Below are positions 14,836 through 23,514 of a stretch of 64,000 nucleotides of DNA, piece by piece. Made by a program: the position numbers and the translations under genes. The number at the start of each line of letters is the position of its first letter. The stretch's first letter is position 1. This DNA is from Butyricimonas synergistica DSM 23225 (GTDB lineage: Bacteria > Bacteroidota > Bacteroidia > Bacteroidales > Marinifilaceae). The notes under the pieces are model-generated. The model was not told the origin of the DNA. It did no database searches and saw only the letters and a list, made by a program, of their open reading frames with translations. The stretch is taken from contig NZ_KB903370.1 in assembly GCF_000379665.1 (NCBI RefSeq), positions 86,380-150,379 on the forward strand, in the 5' to 3' direction.

Positions 14836-15989
14836 AAAAATATATTTTTCTTTTTTGTGTTATCATTTCATCCCAAGACCTCTTCTCGCAAGAGGTCGGC
14901 AAGATCGAATTCTCAGGCTACGTGAACGAAATGTTTTCCGTGTTCACCGAGAACTTGGATAATTCATGGTACTGGCAAAACACCGTGCACAACCGCCTGA
15001 CGTTCGGTTGGCAACCCGGAGAATACTGGAGAATCGACGCCGGCATACGAAACCGATTGTTTAGCGGCGACTTTCTCGATATTCCCGGGTACGCCAAAAA
15101 CATGGGAAAAGACAATGGCTACATGGACTTGTCGTGGAACATCATGGACAAGAAAAACGCCCTGCTGAACATGGCGTGCGACCGGCTCTATCTCACGTTC
15201 GAGAAAGAAAAATGGTGCCTGAAACTGGGACGCCAACGGGTAAACTGGGGACAGACGTTCGTGTGGAACGCGAACGACCTGTTCAATAGCTACTCGTTCT
15301 TTGACTTCGACTACATCGAACGTCCCGGCTGCGATGCTTTCCGGGGAACGTATTACCACAACGCCACCTCTTTCAGCGAAGTGGTCGTTTCCCTCGACCA
15401 TTCCAAAAAGGTCACCGCCGCCCTTTTACACCACGGCACGATCAAGAACTTTGACTACCAGGTTATGACCGGTATTCAAGCGGAAGACGATTATGTCGTG
15501 GGAGGCGCTTTCACGGGAGATGTAAAAGGAGTGAATTTACGCGGGGAGTTTGCTTACCGGCAGCCTTTGGACAATTTCGGCAAATCAACCGGGATTATTG
15601 AAGCCTCTTTCGGCGCCGACTACCTGTTTTCCAATCAACTGATGTTGCAGGGCGAGGTCATGTACAACAATAAAGGAAGCATCTTCTCGGCAAATAATAT
15701 CCTCAAACTCATACTCCATCCCTCGTCGGCAAACATCATGAGTGCCATGAATAGCTGGAACGTGGTCGGCATGGTATTCTATCCCCCGACCGACCGCCTG
15801 TCCCTGTCCATTTCGGGGATGTATATGTCCGGGTTGGAAACCTGTTTCGCCGGGGTGATCATGGATTATTCCCTGTGGAGGAATCTTGATTTCTCGGTCA
15901 TCTCGCAATACTTCACGACCGTGGGCGACACGATTCCCATTGACGCGAGGGCTTGGTTCGGTTTCGCCCGTTTAAAATTTTCGTTCTAA
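14832..15989 (+). CDS. Outer-membrane beta-barrel protein (porin-like) of the LolA/ABC operon
   Basis: 385 aa with a signal peptide ending near DLFSQE. The sequence alternates short amphipathic strands with aromatic ends and finishes in a C-terminal Phe (FARLKFSF), the usual outer-membrane barrel signature. LGRQRVNWGQTFVWNANDLFN resembles DUF1302/alginate-export-type barrels. It overlaps the ATPase stop by four bases, so the operon spans cytoplasm to outer membrane. It may receive or export the cargo moved by the LolA-like protein. Cargo unknown. Confidence 0.75.
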   Translation: MKKYIFLFCVIISSQDLFSQEVGKIEFSGYVNEMFSVFTENLDNSWYWQNTVHNRLTFGWQPGEYWRIDAGIRNRLFSGDFLDIPGYAKNMGKDNGYMDLSWNIMDKKNALLNMACDRLYLTFEKEKWCLKLGRQRVNWGQTFVWNANDLFNSYSFFDFDYIERPGCDAFRGTYYHNATSFSEVVVSLDHSKKVTAALLHHGTIKNFDYQVMTGIQAEDDYVVGGAFTGDVKGVNLRGEFAYRQPLDNFGKSTGIIEASFGADYLFSNQLMLQGEVMYNNKGSIFSANNILKLILHPSSANIMSAMNSWNVVGMVFYPPTDRLSLSISGMYMSGLETCFAGVIMDYSLWRNLDFSVISQYFTTVGDTIPIDARAWFGFARLKFSF

Positions 15990-16048
15990 AGTAATGATTC
16001 ATTCAAAAAAACTATATATTTGCAGTCGCAAATCATTCTTTGAACAAA

Positions 16049-16130
16049 GGGGAGATACCAAAGTGGCCAACTGGGGCTGACTGTAACTCAGCTGACATCG
16101 TCTTCGTAGGTTCGAATCCTGCTCTCCCCA
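16049..16130 (+). tRNA. tRNA-Tyr (GTA)
   Basis: 82 bases. Acceptor GGGGAGA pairs with TCTCCCC and A follows; the anticodon stem GCTGA/TCAGC holds the loop CTGTAAC with anticodon GTA. A long variable arm (class II) and T-arm TAGGTTCGAATCCTG are present. CCA is not encoded. Confidence 0.97.
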
Positions 16131-16137
16131 CGAGTAA

Positions 16138-16163
16138 AAAAACACCTCGGGTGAGGTGTTTTT
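16138..16163 (+). terminator. Rho-independent terminator after tRNA-Tyr
   Basis: Stem AAAAACACCTC / GAGGTGTTTTT with loop GGGT, eight bases after the tRNA, ending in Ts. Confidence 0.9.
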
Positions 16164-16249
16164 CCCTATCTAACTAGGAACTAATACTATAGCAAACAGT
16201 TATCACATTCTATACACGCTCGAATTAGAGTCTTATCAAATTCGTCCCC

Positions 16250-16337
16250 GAAGGACTTTGAAAGGAGTTTGTAAGGAGTTTGAAAGGACTTTGTACCGGA
16301 ACTACACCGGAAGCTCAACGGGATTACACCGTGATTT
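16250..16337. repeat. Eight tandem 11-bp units in two related blocks
   Basis: Bases 16250-16293 are four 11-mers: GAAGGACTTTG, AAAGGAGTTTG, TAAGGAGTTTG, AAAGGACTTTG. The same period continues through 16337 with a second motif based on ACCGGAA (TACCGGAACTA, CACCGGAAGCT, CAACGGGATTA, CACCGTGATTT). No gene lies in 16164-16408. The 11-base step is about one helical turn. Confidence 0.85.
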
Positions 16338-16408
16338 CCTGGAAAAAAACACCTGGAGTTTCGGAAGTCAAAACGGCGACAAACAGCTGCAAAAGAAGCT
16401 CACGCACG

Positions 16409-17035
16409 TTACCAGACGTTCGTGTGTATCCGCTCCTCGACGTCGATTTCTTTTTGTTTGGGCAGAAAGGCGTTTTTCGCGGGATAACCCATCGTAAGTA
16501 GACAGGTGAACTCGTAGTCTTCTGGGGCGCCGACAATCTTCTTGATTTTTTCTACTTCGTCGGCAACAGGAATATGGAACACGGTCCCCAATCCTTCGGC
16601 AGTGGCGGCGAGCAGCATATTCTCCAACGAGCACCATGCCGAAGCAAAGTAGTTGAGCGAGCTTTGCTCTTTAGGTTGTAGCAGCGGACTTTGTTTCTGG
16701 CGGAAGAAAGGCAGGATCAGCACTCCGCTCTGCACCAGCATACGCTGTTGCTTGGGCAGGGCATCGGCAAACATATCCATCTTGTCCTTGTCGCCTGATT
16801 CGTCCACTTCATGCACCAGTTTCGTGAATGCCGCCATATTTTTGGCAAGCGGTTCAATTACTTTAGCAATGTTTTCACGTCCGCGCACCACGATGAACTC
16901 AAGCTGGCGCAGATGATCGTTTGTCGGGGCTTTAAATGCCGCACCGATTACTCTTTTAAGGATTTCATCACTTACTTCACGGTCGGAATAGTCGCGATAC
17001 GTGCGGCGTTTCTCCAATACTTCGTACAATTCCAT
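16409..17035 (-). CDS. Nitroreductase-family FMN oxidoreductase
   Basis: 208 aa. EVLEKRRTYRDYSDREVSDE is the typical RRT/SxR FMN-phosphate start; SAWCSLENMLLAATAEGLGT is the central helix of the family, and the C-terminal part keeps the TMGYPA segment. Such enzymes reduce nitro compounds, quinones or flavins with NAD(P)H. It is divergent from an AraC-family regulator with about 120 bases between the starts, so the two likely form a regulator/target pair. Confidence 0.9.
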   Translation of the reverse strand: MELYEVLEKRRTYRDYSDREVSDEILKRVIGAAFKAPTNDHLRQLEFIVVRGRENIAKVIEPLAKNMAAFTKLVHEVDESGDKDKMDMFADALPKQQRMLVQSGVLILPFFRQKQSPLLQPKEQSSLNYFASAWCSLENMLLAATAEGLGTVFHIPVADEVEKIKKIVGAPEDYEFTCLLTMGYPAKNAFLPKQKEIDVEERIHTNVW

Positions 17036-17154
17036 AATGATATTATTTTGGTTTTACATATTGTTTTCGAGTGCAAAATTAGATATTCATGTTGTCTGCC
17101 ATTTGTATTATTGTATCAAAAACTTGTTGCATATTTGCATCAAAATTTTGTTTC

Positions 17155-18006
17155 ATGGAAGATACAGCCATACCATACAAGCTGCCTGAAGTGGAGAATC
17201 ATTCGTTTTTCTTCATCGACCAACGGGTGGAGCCGAGCCTCGAAGCCAAGCTCCATCGGCATGACGCATGGGAGTTATATTATGTTGTTCATGGACGAGG
17301 TAACCGGATGGCAGGAGATACTTTACAACCTTTTGAAGCAGGAAATGTGGTACTGATACCACCTTCAATGCTTCACCGTTGGGAATATGAACCGAAGTCA
17401 ATAGACGGGGACGGTCGCATGCGTTATCTGATGGTGGCTTTCAGCCATTCGTTCGTTGAACGGTGTATGGAAGTGTTCCCGGAATTAAGGAACAGATTGG
17501 CTGGAGTAACATTCCCGACAGACGCGATGAAATACGGAACTGAAAGTTCACGGATTATCCGTAAAGCTTTGTTGGAAATAAATGAGATGAATGAGCTTGA
17601 ACGATTGTGTGCAATGTTCCGCCTTCTACCTGTTGTATTTACCTCGTCAGACTGTACGTTTGCGGGGAGACCTACGCGTATCGAGAAAGACGCACGGCGT
17701 ATGCAGCAGATTTCGGCGTACGTTATGAAGCACTACGTTCATTCCATCGCGCTGGATGATATAGCAGCAGAAGTTGGGATGAATCGTTCTGCATTCTGTT
17801 CTTATTTTAAGCGGTGTAAGGGAATGACATTTTCTCAGTTCGTCACACGGTATCGATTGAACACCGCTTGTGAGTTATTGAAACACTCTCAAAAGAGCGT
17901 GTCGGAAATCTGTTATTTGGTCGGATTCAACGACCTCCCTCATTTCGTAAGAGTGTTTACAAGTTCTATCGGGATGCCACCATCAAAATATAGAAAATCG
18001 TTTTAA
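17155..18006 (+). CDS. AraC-family transcriptional regulator
   Basis: 283 aa from ATG 17155; the frame is open to 17089 but the earlier leader is Cys-rich and not family-like. The N-terminal cupin has HRHDAWELYYVVHGRG and PPSMLHRWEY. The C-terminal domain has two helix-turn-helix units (IALDDIAAEVGMNRSAFCSYF and KSVSEICYLVGFNDLPHFVRVF). It faces the nitroreductase gene and probably controls it. Confidence 0.9.
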   Translation: MEDTAIPYKLPEVENHSFFFIDQRVEPSLEAKLHRHDAWELYYVVHGRGNRMAGDTLQPFEAGNVVLIPPSMLHRWEYEPKSIDGDGRMRYLMVAFSHSFVERCMEVFPELRNRLAGVTFPTDAMKYGTESSRIIRKALLEINEMNELERLCAMFRLLPVVFTSSDCTFAGRPTRIEKDARRMQQISAYVMKHYVHSIALDDIAAEVGMNRSAFCSYFKRCKGMTFSQFVTRYRLNTACELLKHSQKSVSEICYLVGFNDLPHFVRVFTSSIGMPPSKYRKSF

Positions 18007-18019
18007 TCGAATTAATCTA

Positions 18020-19039
18020 TTATTGATACTTCCGATCTTCTCCCAAATATTCTTCCTTGAATATGTTCACGCAGAACGCAAAAATAGCCAACAACAAAGG
18101 TCCGAAAATCACTCCCATGAACCCGAATAAGGAAAGCCCGATAATCACGCCGAAAATCGTGATCAGGGGATGCGTGTCCGCCATCTTTTTCTGCAACATG
18201 AACCGTACAAGGTTATCGACATTGGCTATCACGATGACCGCGTAAACAGCCAAGCCGATGGCTGCCCCCCAATGCCCGGTCATCCCCATGTACAATACCA
18301 GGGGAGCCCATACCAGAGCGGTCCCCACGATCGGGATGACCGTGGCAAAGCAGGAAAGGAATCCCCAAAGCAACGGGCTCGGGACACCGAAAATGAAGTA
18401 CCCGATCATTGCCACCACGCCTTGAATCAATGCCAGTAACGGTATGCCAATGGCGTTCGACTTCACGATCATATTGAACTCGTGCAATATACTCTGTTTA
18501 TTCCGCTTGTTAAATGGCAAAATATCGCTCACGTATTCCTCCATCTTGGTTCCCCCGATCAACATGAAATAGAGCACGAAAAGAAGCACCACCACGTTGA
18601 TGGCAAAACTACTGATGCTTCCCATTAACATCTGCCCGATCTTGGGCAGCATCGAAAGCAAGGAATCCACGTTCGACTTGCTCATCACGTCATACCCGAT
18701 ACGCTGCTCGATAAGGTCTGCCACGTGTTCCGCGGGAGCTATCATGCTGTGCGGATCGAGGTTGATTTCCTGCAACTTACTCACGAACAGCCAAACGACC
18801 AAAGACAAGGGTACCAGAAAACAAAGAATCGTTTCCACCAGCAACAAAGCAGCCATCAGGCTCGGGCGCATCCGTTTCTTCACGGTCAGGTACAGCATCT
18901 GGTTGCGCAACAGGATATAAATAGTCATCGCACCTAATATCCCGCTGATAAAAGGCAGGCTTTTGAAAAATATAATCGTTCCCAGCAACAGGATGATTAT
19001 TACTAGGGAATATCTCCAATATTGTTCTTTCAAACTCAT
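18020..19039 (-). CDS. AI-2E family transporter (PF01594)
   Basis: 339 aa integral membrane protein with about eight helices, e.g. YSLVIIILLLGTIIFF, LFVLYFMLIGG and the late FGVIIGLSLFGFMGVIFGPLL, which is the family's best-kept region (G-F-x-G-x-I-x-G-P). The family moves small molecules or ions; names from AI-2 export are historical. It converges with the AraC gene, ends 13 bases apart. Confidence 0.9.
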   Translation of the reverse strand: MSLKEQYWRYSLVIIILLLGTIIFFKSLPFISGILGAMTIYILLRNQMLYLTVKKRMRPSLMAALLLVETILCFLVPLSLVVWLFVSKLQEINLDPHSMIAPAEHVADLIEQRIGYDVMSKSNVDSLLSMLPKIGQMLMGSISSFAINVVVLLFVLYFMLIGGTKMEEYVSDILPFNKRNKQSILHEFNMIVKSNAIGIPLLALIQGVVAMIGYFIFGVPSPLLWGFLSCFATVIPIVGTALVWAPLVLYMGMTGHWGAAIGLAVYAVIVIANVDNLVRFMLQKKMADTHPLITIFGVIIGLSLFGFMGVIFGPLLLAIFAFCVNIFKEEYLGEDRKYQ

Positions 19040-19148
19040 TTTTTATTTATTTACAGTTAAATCATCATAAAGAAGAAGCCATCTCCTTCTACCCCATCTT
19101 TAACGAAATAAAGAATAAAAATGTTATATTTAAACCACCGGAATATAA

Positions 19149-19817
19149 TCACATTATAGCCCGCCGCAAAGCCTGCCAATCAAGTATCGTGATCTCCCGC
19201 CGGTTCACGGTAATCAGCCCCTCGTCCGCCAGCTCGTACAGAACCTTAGCCAACGCCGGACGAGTGACCCCGAAGTATTCAGCCAGCTCTTGTTGCGACT
19301 TATCCAACATCACTTTTTCTTTTCCCGAAGAAGCCAATTCCAATATATAATGGATCAATTTGCCACGTATCGTCTTGAAGGAAAGGAATTGCAACCGCCC
19401 CGTCAGGAAAGTGGTACGATTGGAGTTCACGGCAAGGAAGTTTCGCATAAAGACCTCGCTATGTCCCAATTGCCGGAATACAGACTCTTTCGTGGCGATA
19501 AAGACCTCGGTTGCCTCTGCCACGGTAGCCGTCACCGGAAAATGATTGTCCTCGGCAAAAAGAAACGCGGGAGCGAGTGCCCGAGGTGCCCGAATCGTTT
19601 CGATACGCAACATGGCACCCGAATCATCGGTCATCTCCGCCTTGATTTCTCCTTCCAGCAGGATATACAGGAAACGACAAGGCTCCCCTTGCCGGAAGAC
19701 GATCTCGTCACGGGCATACGTTCTGACCGTGTAGTCAAAACCTTCCAGAAAACGTTCCCGTTCTCCCTCGGGAATGCCAATACATAACGGACAATCGAAA
19801 AAACGAGCTATTGCCAT
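19149..19817 (-). CDS. Crp/Fnr-family regulator, likely HcpR-type
   Basis: 222 aa from ATG 19817 (MAIARFFDCPLC); an ATG 12 codons earlier is possible. Residues ~25-130 are a cyclic-nucleotide-binding-like sensor (DEIVFRQGEPCRFLYILLEGE). Residues ~150-215 hold the helix-turn-helix (SQQELAEYFGVTRPALAKVLYELADEG). It is divergent from hcp, with a perfect palindrome between them. HcpR, known from Bacteroidales and other anaerobes, controls hcp in response to nitrosative stress; the identification rests on this position. Confidence 0.85.
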   Translation of the reverse strand: MAIARFFDCPLCIGIPEGERERFLEGFDYTVRTYARDEIVFRQGEPCRFLYILLEGEIKAEMTDDSGAMLRIETIRAPRALAPAFLFAEDNHFPVTATVAEATEVFIATKESVFRQLGHSEVFMRNFLAVNSNRTTFLTGRLQFLSFKTIRGKLIHYILELASSGKEKVMLDKSQQELAEYFGVTRPALAKVLYELADEGLITVNRREITILDWQALRRAIM

Positions 19818-19938
19818 ACGTGTAAACTTTTGATACTCTCGCAAATATACCATTTTATCCTTGACTATACATTTTTCCCCTTTCTTTTTTAACCTTTACA
19901 CGAGTTGTCCGTATAAATTATTGAATATTAAACTCAGT

Positions 19939-19956
19939 TTGTAATTTATATTACAA
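19939..19956. promoter_or_regulatory. Perfect palindromic operator between the Crp/Fnr gene and hcp
   Basis: TTGTAAT and ATTACAA are exact inverted halves separated by TTAT, 18 bases in all. It lies 71 bases before the hcp start and about 120 bases from the regulator start. The form fits a Crp/Fnr-type dimer site. Confidence 0.85.
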
Positions 19957-20027
19957 TTATTGTTTTCACGCACCCTTACATTCGCACCAAACAATTGAAA
20001 AGAAAAATTCATTTAACACACTAGACT

Positions 20028-21680
20028 ATGGAAAAAATGTTTTGTTACCAATGCCAAGAAACCGCTAAAGGTACGGGATGTACGGTACGCGGCGTATGCG
20101 GAAAGACTCCCGACGTGGCTAATTTACAAGATTTACTTTTATTCGTCTTGAAAGGAATCGCCCACTACCGGGTACAACTACGGGCTTTGGATGCCGTAGA
20201 CCACACTGCCGACCGTTTTATCCTCGACGGACTTTTTATGACCATCACGAATGCCAATTTCGACAAGCAACGTTTTATCGAGAAGATCAAAGCGGCTCTC
20301 GACCTGCGGGAACAATTGAAACAAACTTTCCTGGCAAAAGGCGGAAAAATCGAAAGCATCACCTTTGAAGGCGCACGCTGGACAGCCTCCACCCCGGAAG
20401 AGATGGAAGCCAAGGCGGGATGCGTCGGGGTGTTATCTACCGAAAACGAGGACATCCGCTCCCTGCGCGAGTTGCTCACCTACGGAATGAAAGGAATGGC
20501 GGCATACACGGAACACGCCCATAATCTCGGTCACGAGAATCCCGGCATATATGAATTTATCGACCGGGGATTGGTTGCCACCACAATTCCGCTTTCTGCC
20601 GACCAACTGGTGCAACTAGTGCTGGAATGCGGCAAAAACGGGGTCGATGCCATGGCATTGTTGGACAAGGCAAACACAGACACTTACGGGAACCCGGAAA
20701 TCACCAAGGTTGACATCGGCGTCCGGAAGAACCCGGGCATCCTGATCAGCGGACATGACCTGCGTGACCTGTACGAATTATTGGAACAAACCGAAGGAAC
20801 GGGAGTCGACGTGTACACGCATAGCGAGATGCTCCCCGCACACTATTATCCCGCTTTCAAGAAATATAAACATTTCGCCGGAAATTACGGCAATTCATGG
20901 TGGCGCCAAGTGTACGAGTTCCAGCATTTCAACGGTCCCATGCTATTCACCACGAACTGTATCGTGCCGCCGCACCCGGACGCTAATTACAAAGACAGGG
21001 TATACACCACCGGATCTGCCGGATTCCCCGGATTCAAGCACATCGAGAGAAAGCCGGGACAACCGAAAGATTTCAGCGAGATCATAGAGCACGCCAAGAA
21101 ATGCCCGCCACCGGAAGAAATAGAGAACGGTAGCATTATCGGGGGATTTGCCCACAATCAAGTATTCGCGTTGGCAGACAAAGTGGTGGAAGCCGTTAAA
21201 TCGGGAGCTATCCGTAAATTCTTCGTCATGGCAGGATGCGACGGTAGAATGAAAAGCCGGGAATATTATACTGAATTCGCACAAAAACTACCGAAAGACA
21301 CGGTGATCCTCACCGCCGGATGTGCTAAATACCGTTACAATAAACTTCCTCTCGGGGATATTAACGGTATTCCGCGGGTACTGGACGCCGGACAATGCAA
21401 CGATAGTTACTCGCTCGCCGTTATCGCCCTCAAGCTGAAAGAAATATTCGGGCTGGAGAATGTGAACCAGTTGCCTATTGTCTACAACATTGCCTGGTAC
21501 GAGCAAAAAGCCGTCATCGTGCTGCTTGCCTTGCTTTATCTCGGCGTGAAAAACATCCACCTGGGACCAACTCTCCCCGGATTCCTTTCCCCGAACGTGG
21601 CAAAAGTGCTGGTCGACAAATTCGGCATCGCCGGTATCACTACCGCGGATGATGATTTGAAATTCTTCCTGGAAAACTAA
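20028..21680 (+). CDS. hcp: Hydroxylamine reductase / hybrid-cluster protein
   Basis: 550 aa, normal length for Hcp. The N-terminal cysteines [20 protein letters not shown] (residues 6, 9, 18, 24) bind the first iron-sulfur cluster. Later conserved regions, including the Cys/His/Glu ligands of the hybrid cluster ([39 protein letters not shown]), are all present. Hcp reduces hydroxylamine and nitric oxide in anaerobes. It is probably controlled by the divergent Crp/Fnr protein through the palindrome upstream. A strong hairpin follows. Confidence 0.97.
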   Translation: MEKMFCYQCQETAKGTGCTVRGVCGKTPDVANLQDLLLFVLKGIAHYRVQLRALDAVDHTADRFILDGLFMTITNANFDKQRFIEKIKAALDLREQLKQTFLAKGGKIESITFEGARWTASTPEEMEAKAGCVGVLSTENEDIRSLRELLTYGMKGMAAYTEHAHNLGHENPGIYEFIDRGLVATTIPLSADQLVQLVLECGKNGVDAMALLDKANTDTYGNPEITKVDIGVRKNPGILISGHDLRDLYELLEQTEGTGVDVYTHSEMLPAHYYPAFKKYKHFAGNYGNSWWRQVYEFQHFNGPMLFTTNCIVPPHPDANYKDRVYTTGSAGFPGFKHIERKPGQPKDFSEIIEHAKKCPPPEEIENGSIIGGFAHNQVFALADKVVEAVKSGAIRKFFVMAGCDGRMKSREYYTEFAQKLPKDTVILTAGCAKYRYNKLPLGDINGIPRVLDAGQCNDSYSLAVIALKLKEIFGLENVNQLPIVYNIAWYEQKAVIVLLALLYLGVKNIHLGPTLPGFLSPNVAKVLVDKFGIAGITTADDDLKFFLEN

Positions 21681-21693
21681 GAATGAGTTTACC

Positions 21694-21720
21694 CGAGGGT
21701 GTGTTTTGAACACACCCTCG
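21694..21720 (+). terminator. Terminator hairpin after hcp
   Basis: Perfect 12-bp stem CGAGGGTGTGTT / AACACACCCTCG around TTG. It is the first part of a compound element that continues with 9-bp tandem repeats. Confidence 0.8.
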
Positions 21721-21889
21721 AGTCTATAAAGTCTTTAAAGTCCATAAAGTCGTAAGGTCAAAATACTACAAACACATAGATAATCATATTGATATTCAAT
21801 ATTTTGTATAATATTTGACTTTATAAACTTTCAGAACCGAAGGTTCGACTTTATGGACTTTATGAACTAGGAGATGTGACACACCTCCT
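21721..21889. repeat. Inverted arrays of 9-bp repeats between convergent genes, with a second hairpin
   Basis: Four 9-mers run from 21721 to 21756: AGTCTATAA, AGTCTTTAA, AGTCCATAA, AGTCGTAAG. In reverse orientation GACTTTATG occurs twice at 21847-21864. TAAAGTCCATAAAGTCG (21736-21752) is exactly complementary to 21846-21862. A hairpin AGGAGATGTG / CACACCTCCT (one mismatch) at 21869-21889 precedes the stop of the facing gene. Confidence 0.8.
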
Positions 21890-21890
21890 C

Positions 21891-22676
21891 TTATATCATC
21901 TGCTTCAGAATCTTCAACGTATGCGTGTATCTTTTCATTTCCTCGTTGAAGATACCGTGATGGTCGATTTTATCTATTCTTACCCGTCCCGAGGCATGAA
22001 TAATTCTTCCTTGCTCCCACAGGATACCGACGTGAGTGATACAACCGGAAGCATCCCCGAAGAAGGCTAAATCGCCGGGTTGGGCTTCCTCCAAAAATGA
22101 CAATATCTGCCCTCCGTTCACTTGTTTTTCCACGTCCCGGGGAATAGAGATTCCCGCGAGGCGATATACCATCTGCACGAAACCGGAACAATCAACCCCT
22201 TTAGGCGTTCGCCCTCCCCAAAGATAAGGTGCGTTATAATACATCAACGCGTATTGTATCAACAACTCCCGCAAACTCTCAATGCCGACCTCCCGCAAGG
22301 CTCCCAAAACCACGTATTCCTCGTCACCCAGAAACATCTTCTTGGCGTAAGCATCATAAAACGGAAGCACGCTTCCGGCAACAATCAGGCGGTTCTCCCA
22401 ATCTCCCTGTTTCACGACTAAATTGAAAACCTCACCCATGATTAATTGGTCAGACGCCCGGTAGTTTTCCACGTATGTCTCATCTACCTCCCGAAAAACC
22501 TTCTTCTCTACCCATCCCCTGCTATCATCATGCAGTAAGCGGATATAGAGCCACTTCTCGTCTATTTCCAACACCTCGTACACCTCACCAAACAGCACCT
22601 GGGAAACCATCTCGCTTCGCTCCGACCGTTCCCGCCGCATGGGGGTAATACTCAAATCCGCTATACCAAAACTCAT
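21891..22676 (-). CDS. NlpC/P60 cell-wall hydrolase with SH3-like domains
   Basis: 261 aa. Residues ~1-130 contain SH3-like regions (EVYEVLEIDEKWLYIRLLHD). The C-terminal ~120 residues are an NlpC/P60 papain-like domain: Cys163 in GVDCSGFVQMVYRLAG, His215 in ITHVGI and a third polar residue near His231. The family cleaves D-Glu-diamino-acid bonds in peptidoglycan peptides. No signal peptide is visible, which fits cytoplasmic turnover of cell-wall peptides. Confidence 0.93.
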   Translation of the reverse strand: MSFGIADLSITPMRRERSERSEMVSQVLFGEVYEVLEIDEKWLYIRLLHDDSRGWVEKKVFREVDETYVENYRASDQLIMGEVFNLVVKQGDWENRLIVAGSVLPFYDAYAKKMFLGDEEYVVLGALREVGIESLRELLIQYALMYYNAPYLWGGRTPKGVDCSGFVQMVYRLAGISIPRDVEKQVNGGQILSFLEEAQPGDLAFFGDASGCITHVGILWEQGRIIHASGRVRIDKIDHHGIFNEEMKRYTHTLKILKQMI

Positions 22677-22814
22677 AATAATGTAAAAGCCATTTTCATT
22701 TCAATCCCGCAAAAATAGGGCAAAGTTTTGAAATATCATAACGGAACACCTTTCACGAGTAAGATTTTTTACATAACTTGCTCTCGCATTCAAGGAATAA
22801 AACTTTATTTGATT

Positions 22815-23498
22815 ATGAAGAAGTTAGTCGTTTTAACAGGAGCAGGCATGAGTGCCGAAAGCGGAATCCGTACTTTCAGAGATAGTGACGGGCTATGGGA
22901 AGAATACAACGTCATGGATGTCTGTACCCCCGAAGCATGGGAACGTGACCCGGAATTAGTCAACCGTTTCTACAATGAACGCCGGAAACAACTCTACGAC
23001 GCAAAACCGAATGCCGGACATTACGGGCTTGCCGACCTTGAAAAAGATTACGACGTACAAATCATAACACAAAATATCGACGATCTTCACGAGCGGGGCG
23101 GAAGCACCAAGGTGCTGCACTTGCATGGAGAACTGAAAAAAGTAAGAAGCAGCCGGAATCCGAATTTGATCTACGACCTCGACGGCTGGGAATTAAAACT
23201 CGGCACCAAGGCAGAAGACGGTTCCATCCTGCGCCCCCACATCGTTTGGTTCGGGGAATCGGTTCCCAATATCGAACCGGCTATTGACCTGGTTCGGGAA
23301 GCCGATATACTGGTCATCATTGGCACCTCTCTTGCCGTGTACCCCGCGGCAAGCCTGTTACACTACGCCCCCGCCGGATGCCGTATCTTGTTGATCGATC
23401 CCAAAATACCGGAAGGCGTCAGAAACAGTAAAATCGAATTCATCGAGAAAGGTGCCTCCGAAGGAGTCAAGATTCTGAAAGAAAAACTTAAATTATAA
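22815..23498 (+). CDS. cobB: NAD-dependent protein deacylase, Sir2/CobB type
   Basis: 227 aa from ATG 22815 (MKKLVVLTGAGMSAESG); the open frame further upstream has no sirtuin sequence. GAGMSAESGIRTFR is the NAD-binding loop, TQNIDDLH the core, and HLHGEL holds the catalytic His. The two CxxC pairs of zinc-binding sirtuins are absent, as in many short Bacteroidetes members. It removes acyl groups from lysines, using NAD. Seventeen bases separate it from rlmD, so the two may be co-transcribed. Confidence 0.93.
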   Translation: MKKLVVLTGAGMSAESGIRTFRDSDGLWEEYNVMDVCTPEAWERDPELVNRFYNERRKQLYDAKPNAGHYGLADLEKDYDVQIITQNIDDLHERGGSTKVLHLHGELKKVRSSRNPNLIYDLDGWELKLGTKAEDGSILRPHIVWFGESVPNIEPAIDLVREADILVIIGTSLAVYPAASLLHYAPAGCRILLIDPKIPEGVRNSKIEFIEKGASEGVKILKEKLKL

Positions 23499-23514
23499 AT
23501 CCAAAATTGGAAAT

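Noticed and set aside
16164-16249. Integration (attachment) site at the tRNA-Tyr 3' end
   Set aside because: No integrase and no second copy of the tRNA end within the window.
17060-17150. Bacteroidales TAnnTTTG promoter box before the AraC gene
   Set aside because: CATATTTG is one mismatch away but no matching -33 TTTG at the right distance, so not claimed.
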